A stretch of 64,000 bases of DNA from assembly GCA_963825425.1 (NCBI GenBank), contig CAWGTF010000010.1:1-64000 (forward strand), written 5' to 3'. Below are positions 8,795 through 18,203 of this stretch, in pieces; position 1 is the first letter of the stretch, and every line of letters begins with the position of its first letter. The notes under the pieces were generated by a model. It made no database searches. It had not been told where the DNA came from and worked only from the letters and a program-made list of their open reading frames with translations. This DNA comes from PALSA-607 sp963825425 (lineage in GTDB: Bacteria > Actinomycetota > Actinomycetes > Acidothermales > Acidothermaceae). Position numbers and translations under genes: made by a program.

Positions 8795-8913
8795 GACGGG
8801 TGCTCCTTTGCAGGTTGCCTCATGGTCTCCCGACGAGCCCGCTCAGCCGAATTCGACGTTTCGAGTGTGCCCAACATGTGGCCCGTACCGTCGCCAGGCT
8901 CTACCGTCGGCGG

Positions 8914-9678
8914 GTGAGCTTCGATGTCGGCGCGGACGCGTATGGCCGGTTCATGGGCCGCTACTCCCAACCTCTCGCCGCTGCGTTCGTGCAGCTCGCC
9001 GGGGTAGCGCCGGGCCAGCGAGCACTCGACGTCGGCTGCGGCCCGGGAGCTCTGACGGCGGAGCTGGCGCAGCTCCTGGGTGGTGAGGCGGTGTCGGCGG
9101 TCGATCCGTCCGAGCCGTTTGTCGCCGCGGTTCGCTCGCGGTTTCCTGATGTCGACGTACGGCTTCTGAGCGCCGAACACCTGCCCTATCCCGACGGCGG
9201 TTTCGACTGCACGCTGGCTTCGCTTGTCGTGAGCTTCATGACCGATCCGGTGGCCGGCCTCGCTGAGATGGCGAGAGTCACCCGCCCGGGAGGCCTGGTC
9301 GGGGGAACGGTGTGGGATCACGGCGGGAAGACCGGAGGACCGCTGGCGCCATTTTGGGGCGCGGTCCGCGACCTCGATCCGGACGCTCCCGATGAGTCGG
9401 GACGCGCCGGTGTCCGGGAGGGTCAGTTGTCCCAACTGTTCGACGCCGCCGGCCTGCATGACCTGGTCTCGACGACCCTGACCGTGCACGTGGCCCTTGC
9501 CGATTTCAACGATTGGTGGGAGCCGTTCACGCTCGGAGTCGGCCCGGCCGGCGACTACGTTGCGCGCCTCGATGAGCGTGGGCGCGAGCGGTTGAAGGCT
9601 CGGTGCGCTGAACTGTTCCCGAGCAGCGGGCCGTTCGAGGTCGCCGCGTCTGCGTGGACCGTGCTCGGCCGCGCCTGA
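8914..9678 (+). CDS. Class I SAM-dependent methyltransferase (UbiE-like)
   Basis: The protein has 254 residues from GTG 8914, which gives the family-typical start VSFDVGADAYGRFMGRYSQP. SAM-binding motif I is ALDVGCGPGAL, followed by the acidic AVDPSEPF and motif III VTRPGGLVGGTVWD. The substrate is unknown; cytosolic relatives methylate small molecules or lipids. It is divergent from the YciI gene. Confidence 0.83.
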   Translation: MSFDVGADAYGRFMGRYSQPLAAAFVQLAGVAPGQRALDVGCGPGALTAELAQLLGGEAVSAVDPSEPFVAAVRSRFPDVDVRLLSAEHLPYPDGGFDCTLASLVVSFMTDPVAGLAEMARVTRPGGLVGGTVWDHGGKTGGPLAPFWGAVRDLDPDAPDESGRAGVREGQLSQLFDAAGLHDLVSTTLTVHVALADFNDWWEPFTLGVGPAGDYVARLDERGRERLKARCAELFPSSGPFEVAASAWTVLGRA

Positions 9679-9685
9679 ATCAATT

Positions 9686-9895
9686 TCAGCGCGCCCTGCC
9701 GAAGAGCAGGTACGCCGTGCCACCGAACGGAATCGAGAAGAGGATGGCGATGGTCCAGCCCCGCCGAGTCAGGTGGAGCAACTCGTAGTCGTCAGTGCGA
9801 GCAAGTTCTCGCAAGCAGAAGACCTCGAACCGAACCACCACGGCGATCACAACGACCGCGAGGAATGCGATTAGCGCCGCCGCTGGCCAGGACAT
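9686..9895 (-). CDS. Small membrane protein, PLDc_N-like
   Basis: The protein has about 69 residues from the ATG at 9895 (five codons longer if 9910 is used). There are two hydrophobic segments, AAALIAFLAVVVIAVVVRF and WTIAILFSIPFGGTAYLLFG. The second resembles the PLDc_N domain of cardiolipin-synthase-like proteins, but there is no catalytic HKD domain. It is convergent with the methyltransferase gene, with an 8-bp gap. Confidence 0.6.
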   Translation of the reverse strand: MSWPAAALIAFLAVVVIAVVVRFEVFCLRELARTDDYELLHLTRRGWTIAILFSIPFGGTAYLLFGRAR

Positions 9896-9961
9896 GGCTC
9901 CATTGTCCACGAACTAGTCGCCCACGTTGCGGACCGCGGCTCGCCGACGCAGAATGCAGGC

Positions 9962-10495
9962 ATGTCACTTGAGCGCGGCACGCCACCGGATCCTTTCGAC
10001 GTCCTGCCCGTGAAACCGTGGTTTCGCTTGGACAGTGACGACATCGTCGACGGTGCGCCGTTGGCACTGACCTTCGTGCACGACAGCGCCGGAGGGGAGA
10101 ACCTCAGCCCGCAGTTGCGATGGTCCGGATTCCCGTCACAGACCCGGTCGTTCGCGGTGACGTGTTACGACCCAGACGCTCCGACGCAGAGCGGTTTCTG
10201 GCACTGGGTGCTGGTGAACCTGCCGGCCGACGTCACGGAGTTGGCGCGCGGCGCCGGCAGCCCAGCCGGGCTTCCAGCAGGCGCCTTTCACGTGCGTGGG
10301 GATACCGGCACCAAGGCCTACGCAGGCGCCGCACCGCCTTCGGGCGATCGACCGCACCGGTACGTGTTTGCCGTGCACGCGCTCGACGTCGACAAGCTCG
10401 ACCTCGACGATTCGGTGAGCCCAGCGATCGTGGGCTTCAACCTTGCGTTCCACACGCTCGCACGCGGGGCGCTCCGCCCGACGTACCAGACCTAG
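9962..10495 (+). CDS. YbhB/YbcL family Raf kinase inhibitor-like (PEBP) protein
   Basis: This 177-residue phosphatidylethanolamine-binding-protein fold has the conserved ENLSPQLRWSGFPSQTRSFA, CYDPDAPTQSGFWHWV and GYRGPAPP-equivalent AYAGAAPPSGDRPHRYVF segments. Bacterial members are cytosolic or periplasmic ligand-binding proteins with no established reaction. The final four bases overlap the convergent membrane-protein gene. Confidence 0.9.
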   Translation: MSLERGTPPDPFDVLPVKPWFRLDSDDIVDGAPLALTFVHDSAGGENLSPQLRWSGFPSQTRSFAVTCYDPDAPTQSGFWHWVLVNLPADVTELARGAGSPAGLPAGAFHVRGDTGTKAYAGAAPPSGDRPHRYVFAVHALDVDKLDLDDSVSPAIVGFNLAFHTLARGALRPTYQT

Positions 10496-11112
10496 AGGTC
10501 ATCGCGGGGCTCATCGCGCGGTTCATCGCGCCGAAACAGGATTCGTCGTTGTGGCCGACCTGTATCGAGGGATTGGGCCCGCTCCGCGTCGCGCCGCAGC
10601 CGGCCCCTTCCTCGCCTAGATCGCGGCAACAGCAAGGCGATGCGCTTCTCGGCGATTGCCTGCGTTTGCTTGCTCAGCCACCAGCACAGTGCCGCCAGCG
10701 GCAACTCAACGACGACCGCGAAGGCGATCGACACGGGGAGCTCGTGGTGGCGCGACGTCAGCACGTCGAACCACGCGTCGACGATCAGCAACGTGCCCGC
10801 GGACGACGCGGCGACGGACAAGTTGCGCGACCGTCGCAGTGCGAAGTACGCGGTCGCCGCGAGCGCGATGAGCAACATGCCGTCGAAGCCGGACCACGCG
10901 AAGTCGTAGTGCCGCGACAGTTGCCGGGACGGCAGCACGTTCGCAAGGAAGACGATCCATGGGATCAGGAGGAGTGACAGCACCGTGAACAGAGGCCCGG
11001 CGATGCGGATCAGCCAGTGGTCGTCGATGAGCACTTCGTTGCCGAGTTCCGGCGCCGGTGGCACCAGCTCATCGACCCGCTTGGCCGCCTTCATCCACCG
11101 CCGAAAGATCAT
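10492..11112 (-). CDS. Integral membrane protein of unknown function
   Basis: This 206-residue protein has four predicted membrane helices: LFTVLSLLLIPWIVFLANVL, FDGMLLIALAATAYFAL, SAGTLLIVDAWFDVLTS and SIAFAVVVELPLAALCWWLS. The C-terminal tail is highly charged and Arg-rich. I do not recognise the family. It reads away from the PPK2 gene region and converges on the PEBP gene. Confidence 0.6.
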   Translation of the reverse strand: MIFRRWMKAAKRVDELVPPAPELGNEVLIDDHWLIRIAGPLFTVLSLLLIPWIVFLANVLPSRQLSRHYDFAWSGFDGMLLIALAATAYFALRRSRNLSVAASSAGTLLIVDAWFDVLTSRHHELPVSIAFAVVVELPLAALCWWLSKQTQAIAEKRIALLLPRSRRGRGRLRRDAERAQSLDTGRPQRRILFRRDEPRDEPRDDL

Positions 11113-11157
11113 GAGATCTGGTTACCCTGTGGCCGGCCGTTCACGCTAGCCCAGTGA

Positions 11158-12084
11158 TTAGCGGTTCCGGCCTTCGGCCAACAGTCGCTCTTTGATCTCG
11201 AGCATCTTGACCTGTGTCGCCGGGTCGACCTTCGGGTACTGCGGATCGATGTCCATCAGCGCGTCGAGGATGATCCACGAGGCCGCCAGTCTGGCGAACC
11301 ACTTATGGTCGGCCGGCACGATGTGCCACGGCGCGTACGAGGTACTCGTGGCGCCCAGCATCTCTTCGTACGCGTGCTGATAGTCATCCCAGCGCTCGCG
11401 CTCCAACGCATCTGCGACGTTGAACTTCCAGTTCTTGTCCGGTTCGTCGATGCGGTCGAGGAACCGCCGTCGCTGCTCTTGTTTGGAGAGGTTCAAGAAC
11501 AGCTTGACGATCCGCACACCGTTGTCGGCGAGGTACCTTTCCCAGTCGTTGATCTCACGGAAGCGCCGCTTCCAAATGTCGGTCTTGGCTCCTGGCAGGT
11601 GCTCGTTGCCGAGTAGCTCAGGATGGACTCGGACGACCAGCACTTCCTCGTAGTGCGAGCGGTTGAAGATGCCGATCGCGCCTCGCTCGGGCAATTGCAA
11701 CTGATAGCGCCACAAGTAGTCGTGCTGGAGCTCGATCACCGAGGGCACCTTGAACGGATGGACGCTCACTCCCTGCGGGTTGACGCCACTGAGCACATGT
11801 TTGATCGTGCCGTCCTTACCGGCGGCATCCATCGCCTGCAGGATCACCAACACCGCGTAGGTGCTCTGTGCGGCCAGGCGCGCTTGGTACTCACCCAACT
11901 GGCGGACACCCTCGGCCAGTGCCACCCCGGCGTCCGCCTTGGTAACGAACTCGTCCCGAAACCCGGGGTCGAAGTCCTTGGAATCGTCGCCGAGGCGCAC
12001 GGCCGCCCGCGGCTTGACCCGAAACGGCGCGATGCGCTTGCGTAGGTCGGCGTGACGGACAGGGGTCGATGCGGTGGTTTCCAT
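11158..12084 (-). CDS. Polyphosphate kinase 2 (PPK2) family nucleotide phosphotransferase
   Basis: The protein has 308 residues from the ATG at 12084 (METTASTPVRHADL). The Walker A segment is QAMDAAGKDGTIKHVLSG (around residue 85). The Walker B/lid region contains FNRSHYEEVLVVRVHPELL and DEPDKNWKF. Family members move phosphate between polyphosphate and nucleoside mono- or diphosphates in the cytoplasm. The single-domain length fits the AMP- or NDP-phosphorylating classes; which one cannot be told from sequence alone. Confidence 0.9.
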   Translation of the reverse strand: METTASTPVRHADLRKRIAPFRVKPRAAVRLGDDSKDFDPGFRDEFVTKADAGVALAEGVRQLGEYQARLAAQSTYAVLVILQAMDAAGKDGTIKHVLSGVNPQGVSVHPFKVPSVIELQHDYLWRYQLQLPERGAIGIFNRSHYEEVLVVRVHPELLGNEHLPGAKTDIWKRRFREINDWERYLADNGVRIVKLFLNLSKQEQRRRFLDRIDEPDKNWKFNVADALERERWDDYQHAYEEMLGATSTSYAPWHIVPADHKWFARLAASWIILDALMDIDPQYPKVDPATQVKMLEIKERLLAEGRNR

Positions 12085-12180
12085 CACCGCATCATGCCAA
12101 GTCTGAACCGGGGACGTCACGGCCCGCGAATGCAGGGGACACTGACACGGCAGAGCACGGCACCCCGGAAAGGATCAGGT

Positions 12181-12925
12181 TTGAGCCCGAGCGTGGAGAA
12201 GGTCGACGCGGTCCGCGCCCGGGGGCCGCAGCCGGTCCTTGTGCGGCACCGTGGCACTACGGCGGTGCGCGCGGCCGCGCTGGTGCTACACGGGGGCCGA
12301 GAGGTCAGCGTCGCGCCTGTCACAGCGCGTCAGCTCGCGGTGTTGCGCATGGTGCCGATTGCGCGTCACCTCGCAGCGGCCGGCCACGCCGACGGGCTCG
12401 GAGTGTGGCGGCTGCGCTTCCGCTACCGCGGCTGGAATGGCGAGGCTGCCCCGGTCGCTGACGTTCGCTGGGCGGTGGACCAGCTGCGAGAGCGCCACGG
12501 TGACGTGCCGGTCGTTCTGGTCGGTCACTCGATGGGTGGCCGCGCCGCACTGTCGGCGGCCGACGAGCCAGGCGTGGTCGGCGTGGTCGGCCTCGCGCCG
12601 TGGGTGACGCCGGACGAGCCCTACAAACAAGTGATCGGACGCCGCTTGCTGGTCGTTCATGGCACGCGCGACACGCACGACGTCAGCGAAGAACTCGAGG
12701 GCGCTGGTCGACGCCGTTCGTGCCGAGTCCGGTGTGGACGCCGACGTGGCTGGGGCGCCCGGGGACGCGACGTTCGTGCATCTGCGCGCAGGTGGTCACG
12801 CGATGCTTCGCCGGGGCGGAGTGTGGAGCGACCTGACCACCGATTTCGCGCTCCACGTCGGGCTCGGCGTGCTGCCAGGCGCCCGTCTCGCAGCGGCAAT
12901 CGAGGCGGCGACTCGCGTTATCTAG
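12181..12925 (+). CDS. Alpha/beta hydrolase, frameshifted
   Basis: A TTG at 12181 is preceded by AAAGGA at a six-base spacing. The first frame gives ALVLHGG, the nucleophile elbow VGHSMGGRAA and LLVVHGTRD. A net +1 insertion near 12682 then moves the remainder (SAKNSRALVDAVRAE, then HLRAGGHAMLRR with the catalytic His) to another frame ending at 12925. Removing one base restores a continuous enzyme of about 247 residues. There is no nonsense codon, so a sequencing insertion is as likely as a real mutation. Confidence 0.72.
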
Positions 12926-12941
12926 AACGTACTGAGCCGGG

Positions 12942-14215
12942 TCAACGTTCGAGGACGAGTTGGTGCACGTTGAGGTAGCCGCTGGCGAAACCCCGCCTCG
13001 CAGTAGGCGAGGTAGAACCGCCACATCCGAGTGAAGCGCTCGTCGAACCCGAGCGCATGGACTGCCGCGGTGTTCGCGTGGAACCGCTCCAGCCACGAAT
13101 GCAGGGTGCGTGCGTAGTCGTGGCCGTACGCAGTCGCGGAGCTTATCCGCAGCATCGTGTGGTGTGCGACGACATCACGGACGGCGTTCAGCGACGGGAT
13201 GATGCCACCGGGGAACACGTACTTGTGGATCCACGTGTACGTGCCCTTCGTCGCGAGCAATCGTTGATGCTCGATGGTGATCGACTGCAGCGCGACCCGG
13301 CCGCCCGGTGCGAGAACGCGGTCGATCGTGGCGAAGTACTCGGGCCAGTACTCAAGGCCGACCGCCTCGATCATCTCGACGCTCACAACGGCGTCAAAGG
13401 TTCCGGTGACTTCGCGGTAGTCGCGCAGCTGGACGTCGACGAGGTCGCCCACGCCGGCCAGCTTGGCTCGCTCGATCGCCCAGGCCTGCTGCTCGCGCGA
13501 CAGCGTCACAGTGGTGACCTTTGCGCCTCGGCAGGCAGCACGGACGGCGAGTTCACCCCAGCCGGTACCGATCTCCAGCAACCGCGTACCTGCCCGGACC
13601 CCTGCGAGATCCAGCAGCCGGTCGATCTTGCGGATCTGCGCCGCGGTCAGGTCTTCGTGGGGTTCGTCGTCCCAGATCGCGCTGGAGTAGGTCATCGTCC
13701 GGTCGAGAAAGAGCGCGAACAGCTCGTTCGACAGGTCGTAGTGCCGGGAGATGTTCGACGTCGATCCCTGCAGGTCATTGTCGATCGGACGCCGGTTGGC
13801 GGGCGTCGTACCAGCGCCGCGCCCGCTGCAGGACGCCAGGGACCAAGCCCGGCCATCCGTCGCGCGAACGGCGTGAGGACGCCGAGCCACGTCGTCGGCG
13901 TCCCAATCGCCGGCCATGTAGCTCTCGCCGAAGCCGATGAGACCGTCGTGGCCAAGGCGACGGAAGAACTGGGCTGGCCGATGCAGGCGCATCACCGGCG
14001 CCGCAGCCGCCGGGTCGCTCTGCGTCCCCGAGGGCTTCGACGAGCAGCCGCCCGTCGGGCAGTTCGACGGCGACGCCGAGACGCGCGGCCGCCCTGGTAA
14101 AGATCCGCCGGGCGATCGCGGCCTGGATCGGAGCACGTGGGACGGCGGGTAGCTGGGTCCATGGGCCTGCCGGTGTACTGCTTGCCTGTCGTGGTTGGAG
14201 CTCGAACGTGGTCAC
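12942..14215 (-). CDS. Cyclopropane-fatty-acyl-phospholipid synthase family methyltransferase, multiply frameshifted
   Basis: Translation from GTG 14215 gives PIQAAIARRIFTRAAARLGV. It continues in other frames as MRLHRPAQFFRRLGHDGLI, RARRWYDARQPASDR, then a long intact stretch GSTSNISRHYDLSNELFALF and LLEIGTGWGELAVRAA (SAM motif). The end is GFASGYLNVHQLVLER with TGA at 12942. Five net +1 shifts are needed (near 14053, 13890, 13850, 13780 and 12990), several at short homopolymers such as GGGG. Enzymes of this family transfer a methyl or methylene group to unsaturated acyl chains of membrane phospholipids. The operon with DUF1365, a FAD oxidoreductase and DUF1295 is a conserved lipid-modification set. 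Confidence 0.8.
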
Positions 14216-14987
14216 GCCTGGCCTCTCGAGGTCTCGGAGCGGTTCAGGGTTTGGAGCGTCCTCCGGAGTCGTGTGGTCATCTGCTGCGGGTCGCCGAACG
14301 ACAGGCAGGCCGCGCAGGAAGAGCTTGATGCCTTGGTAGCGAATCAGCGCCGTCACGCGCAAGGCCCCCAAGGGGTAGTGCGCGAGGGTGCTTCAGGGTC
14401 GTCGCGGTTGTGACCGGCGAACGCTGCCCGTTCAGGGTCGCGCTAAACGCGACCTGCCCGTCGCGCCGCAAGACGATGCCGACGTGGACGACGTCCGTCG
14501 GCATCGTGAAGCGCATGTCGTAGCTGCCGTCGACGGGGTTGAAGGGGGAGACGTAGAGCGCCTTGTCGACGCTCGCCCGCCCCGCGGCGTCGGGCGTGAG
14601 GAGGTAGCAGTGCCGGCCGCCGTAGGTGTTGTGTACCTCTGCGACAACGCACCGCATGGTGCCGCCGGCCAGGCACCAGTAGACCGTGATCGGATTGAAG
14701 ACGTAGCCGAGCATGCGGGGATTGGCGAGCATCAGGATCCGGTCGCCCGACACGTCGATGCCCTGGCCCGCGATCCACTCCACGACGTTGTCGCGAATCG
14801 TGCGCGTCGGGTCGCCGAGATGATCCCGCGCGTCAAACCGAAGCAGCCGGCCGAGCAGCGCACCCTGTGGCAGCTGCCCAAGGTCGACCAGCCACATCGG
14901 GTGCCGGTAGCGGAAGCCGTGGTGCCACGGCCGACGACGGGTGTGTCCGATCTCGGTTCGATACAGCGCCGGCGTGACGGTTACCAC
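14216..14987 (-). CDS. DUF1365 domain-containing protein, frameshifted
   Basis: The protein starts VTPALYRTEIGHTRRRPW, typical of DUF1365, with ANPRMLGYVFNPITVYWC and AEVHNTYGGRHCYLL. A net +1 insertion near 14380 moves the conserved end (HYPLGALRVTALIRYQGIKL) to the next frame, where no stop occurs before the methyltransferase. The exact 3' end is therefore uncertain and another indel is likely. The family is associated with CFA-synthase-type lipid modification, but its biochemical role is not established. The start overlaps the 3' end of the FAD oxidoreductase gene by a few bases. Confidence 0.75.
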
Positions 14988-16249
14988 TTCACGCCGAGAC
15001 TCTCCGCTGCGCGTACCCCTGACGCGCAGCCGTCTTCGTGAAATCCCCAGCCGTGGTAAGCCCCTGCCAGCGCCATCACACCGTCGGACAGGGACGGCAA
15101 TTCGGCCTGCGCTGCTAGCGACTGCGTCGTGTACATCGGGTGTGTGTAGTCCATCGTCGCGATGACGTGTTCGGCAGCGATCCGGTCGTCCGCATTGAGG
15201 GTCACGACGTAGCTAGCGTCCTCGGACAAGCCTTGGAGGCGGTTCATGTCGTAGCTGACGCGCACCCGATCCGCTGTCGTCTGGCACGCGTCGAGGCGGT
15301 AGTTCCACGAAGCGCGGACTCGCGGCGACGTCGGCAACAGTGACGCGTCGGTGTGGAGCGCCGTGCGATTCACCGAGTAGGTGAATGCGCCAAGAATCCG
15401 CCGCTGCGCAGGTGTGGGATCGGCCAGCAAAGCCAGCGCCTCGTCGGCGTGCGTGGCGACGACGACCTGGTCGTGCCGATGCGCCCGCCCGTCGGCGTCC
15501 CGGATCTCGATGCCGTTGCTGCCTCTGATCAGCGCCCGAACCGGGGTTTGGGTGCGAACGGCGGTGAGCTCCTTGGTGGCCCGCTCGACATAGGTGCGGG
15601 AGCCACCGACGACGGTGCGCCACGTTGGCGACCCGGTGACCGACAGCAGACCGTGGTGGTCGAGGAACTGGAACAGGTAGCGCGCCGGATACATGAGCGC
15701 GGTGCCCGGCGAGCACGACCAGACACACGAGACGACCGGCACCATGAAGTGCTGGACGAAGTAGCGCGAGTAGCGTCCTTCGCGCAAGAAGGCGTCGAGC
15801 GTGCGCGGGTTCTCCTCCTGTTGACGCAGCAGTCGCCGAGCGGCGATGTGGAACCTCTTCACCTCGGCGAGCATGCGCAAGTACGCCGGATTTCGCCACG
15901 AACTCGCGTGCGCAAAGACGCCGCCCAATCCCTTCGAGCCGGCGTACTCGAGACCGCATCCGTCGCAGCGCACTGACATGCTCATCTGCGTCTCGCGCGT
16001 TTCGACGCCGAGCTCGCCGAATAGCCGCAACAGGTTCGGATAGGTCCGTTCGTTATGGACAATGAAACCGCTGTCGACAGGCACGAAGTGATCGCCGACC
16101 GGCACGTCGTGGGTGTGCGCGTGGCCGCCCAGCCTGGGCAACGCTTCGTAGAGCGTCACTTCGGCGTGGCGTTGCAGGATCCAAGCCGCCGTAAGCCCCG
16201 ATACTCCGGCGCCGACGACCGCGACCGACCGCCTCGTCGTCCCGGTCAT
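14981..16249 (-). CDS. FAD-dependent amine-oxidase-like oxidoreductase of the DUF1365/CFA operon
   Basis: The protein has 422 residues. It opens with the dinucleotide-binding motif VAVVGAGVSGLTAAWIL, then TLYEALPRLGGHAHTH and GFIVHNERTYPNLLRLF. The C-terminal FAD-contact region ALAGAYHGWGFHEDGCASGV is typical of oxidoreductases encoded with CFA synthases. ATG 16249 overlaps the stop of the DUF1295 gene in an ATGA arrangement. In the raw sequence a frameshift fuses the two genes into one long frame; they should be read as separate proteins. It probably acts on acyl chains in the membrane together with the methyltransferase (inference). Confidence 0.85.
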   Translation of the reverse strand: MTGTTRRSVAVVGAGVSGLTAAWILQRHAEVTLYEALPRLGGHAHTHDVPVGDHFVPVDSGFIVHNERTYPNLLRLFGELGVETRETQMSMSVRCDGCGLEYAGSKGLGGVFAHASSWRNPAYLRMLAEVKRFHIAARRLLRQQEENPRTLDAFLREGRYSRYFVQHFMVPVVSCVWSCSPGTALMYPARYLFQFLDHHGLLSVTGSPTWRTVVGGSRTYVERATKELTAVRTQTPVRALIRGSNGIEIRDADGRAHRHDQVVVATHADEALALLADPTPAQRRILGAFTYSVNRTALHTDASLLPTSPRVRASWNYRLDACQTTADRVRVSYDMNRLQGLSEDASYVVTLNADDRIAAEHVIATMDYTHPMYTTQSLAAQAELPSLSDGVMALAGAYHGWGFHEDGCASGVRAAESLGVKW

Positions 16250-17104
16250 GATGCGTTGCTCGCCGGGGTGGTTATCCGTGCACGTCGGGGGAGCGGGAAG
16301 AAGCCGCTCGTCTCCGCGATGTACCTGCGCGTAGCCGGGCTTGGATGTCGCGAGGTGCGACTCGAGCAACGGCTTGCCGGTCTTGCGAGCCAGGAACCAG
16401 GTCATCAGGGCGGGGGAGGCGATCGTCAAGATGCCGGGCCAGTGCGCGAAAGCGATCAACGCGAAGCCCCACCATTGGGTCGCGTCGCCAAAGTAGTTGG
16501 GGTGTCGGGTGTATCGCCAAAGGCCGCGGTCCATGACCTTGCCCTTGTTGGTCGGGTCATTCCTGAATGTGTTCAGCTGCCAGTCGCCGCCGGCCTCGAA
16601 GACGAAGCCGATGACCCAGACCGCGACGCCGAGCCAGCCAAGCCAGCCGATCGATCCACCGCGGACGGCGGTCACCTGGAGTGGCAGCGAAACGAACCAC
16701 ATCGCCAGTGCCTGAATGACATACACCTTGCGCAAGGCGTACACGGTGCGGTTGCCGGGAGCGTCCGCGAGGATGGCGACGTACCGTGGATCCTCGCCCT
16801 CGCCGCGACTGCGTAGGCCCATATGAATCGCCAGGCGCAGCGCCCAGATTGCGGTCAGCACCGTGATGAGGGTGCGCCGAGCAGCTCCCCCGTGGTGCGC
16901 CGAGCCCATTGCCACCGCGTCGGCGGCCAGCAGCGCCACCAGGAACCCCAGCCCCCATGCGGTGTCGATGACGTTGTGCCGGCGAATCCGCTGCGCCGTC
17001 GCGAAGGTGATGGCGACGACGAGGACGATGCCGCCGAGCGCGGCTAGCGAGGCCCAAGCCATCGTCGTCCAGGCCCAGCCCTCCGTCCCAAATGAGGCGC
17101 TCAC
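16246..17104 (-). CDS. DUF1295 (steroid 5-alpha-reductase-like) membrane protein, frameshifted at the end
   Basis: The multi-helix membrane protein shows RIRRHNVIDTAWGLGFLVAL, FRNDPTNKGKVMDRGLWRYT, TRHPNYFGDATQWWGFALI and KTGKPLLESHL, the family core. After SKPGYA a net +1 insertion near 16335 spoils the frame; removing one G gives YIAETSGFFPLPRR and a TGA at 16246 overlapping the next ATG. The start is GTG 17104 or ATG 17062. This is the first gene of the lipid operon. It is presumed to be an NAD(P)H-dependent reductase of the isoprenylcysteine methyltransferase/5-alpha-reductase superfamily; the substrate is unknown. Confidence 0.78.
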
Positions 17105-17175
17105 GCCTGACTGTTCGTTCGGTTGGGCCCGACTGGATTGGTGCCTGAGCGGCGGACTGGGCTTTCTGGGCGGGC

Positions 17176-18051
17176 TCAGGGCAGGGTGAGGACTTCGGCG
17201 CCGGTTTCGGTCACCAGGATCGTGTGTTCGAACTGCGCACTGCGGGCGCGGTCTTTGGTGACGATCGTCCAGCCGTCTGGCCACACGTCGTAATCGACCG
17301 TGCCGAGCGTCAACATCGGCTCGATGGTGAACGTCATGCCCACCATCATCGGCAGGTCGTATTCGGGCAGGTCGTAGTGCGGGACGATGAGGCCCGAATG
17401 GAACAGGGTGCCGATGCCGTGCCCGGTGAAGTCACGGACGACGCCGTAACCGAAACGCTTCGCGTAGCTCTCGATAACCCGGCCAATGACGTTGAAGGAT
17501 CGGCCAGGCGCTACCGCGCGAATCGCCCTGTCGAGCGCCTCCCGGGTGCGCTCGACGAGCGCCTGAGATTCGTCGTCGACTTCGCCGACCAGGAACGTCG
17601 CGTTCGTATCGCCGTGCACGCCGCCGATGAATGCGGTGATGTCGATGTTGAGGATGTCGCCCTCGACCGCTTCGGTCGAGTCGGGGATGCCGTGACAGAT
17701 GACCTCGTTCAGCGAAGTGCAAAGCGACTTCGGAAAGCCGCGGTAGCCCAGCGTTGACGGGTACGCGCCGTGGTCACACAGGAACTCGTGCCCGACGCGG
17801 TCGAGTTCATCGGTGGTCACGCCAGGGACGACGTGGCGGCCGACTTCGGCGAGGGCAAGTGCTGCGAGTCGGCCGGCGATCCGCATGGCGGCGATCGTGT
17901 CGGCGTCCTTGACCTCGACCTCGCTGCGCTGCTGCCAACGCGACTCGTGGACGTAGTAGGGCACCTCGATCGACGACGGGACTTCGCGGCGCGCGGTCTG
18001 GACTCCTGGCCGAAGCAGGCCGCGTCGAGGGGTTGCGTCCAGCGGCGGCAT
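17176..18051 (-). CDS. map: Type I methionine aminopeptidase
   Basis: This 291-residue protein removes initiator Met from nascent chains. Metal ligands are visible in NIDITAFIGGVHGDTNATF (two Asp), FTGHGIGTLFHSG (His), FTIEPMLTLG (Glu) and QFEHTILVT (Glu). The roughly 40-residue N-terminal extension is typical of one actinobacterial MetAP class. It lies upstream of, and co-oriented with, the DUF1295 lipid operon, with about 70 bases between. Confidence 0.95.
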   Translation of the reverse strand: MPPLDATPRRGLLRPGVQTARREVPSSIEVPYYVHESRWQQRSEVEVKDADTIAAMRIAGRLAALALAEVGRHVVPGVTTDELDRVGHEFLCDHGAYPSTLGYRGFPKSLCTSLNEVICHGIPDSTEAVEGDILNIDITAFIGGVHGDTNATFLVGEVDDESQALVERTREALDRAIRAVAPGRSFNVIGRVIESYAKRFGYGVVRDFTGHGIGTLFHSGLIVPHYDLPEYDLPMMVGMTFTIEPMLTLGTVDYDVWPDGWTIVTKDRARSAQFEHTILVTETGAEVLTLP

Positions 18052-18106
18052 GCGCCTCAGTCTACGTGTCGCGGGGTTGACCTATTGCTCCGCAAATTGA
18101 CGCAGC

Positions 18107-18140
18107 GGCGGCTCCCGATGGTGCGTGGGAGCTCGCCGCC
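18107..18140 (-). terminator. Possible terminator hairpin downstream of the histone-like gene
   Basis: GGCGGCTCCC (18107-18116) pairs with GGGAGCTCGCCGCC (18127-18140) with a small bulge, giving a strong GC stem. It lies between the stop of the histone-H1-like gene (18204) and the start of map (18051). There is no clear T-tract, as is common in high-GC actinobacteria. Confidence 0.5.
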
Positions 18141-18203
18141 TCGTCGTGACGTCGTGCCGTCTGCCTTGCGGAACGGTACTTCGGTGTAGCTGTGGTTCGT
18201 TCC

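Noticed and set aside
14981..17284. A 767-residue DUF1295-amine oxidase fusion protein
   Set aside because: A single extra base near 16335 creates it; removing it restores the normal DUF1295 end and an ATGA overlap with the oxidoreductase start.
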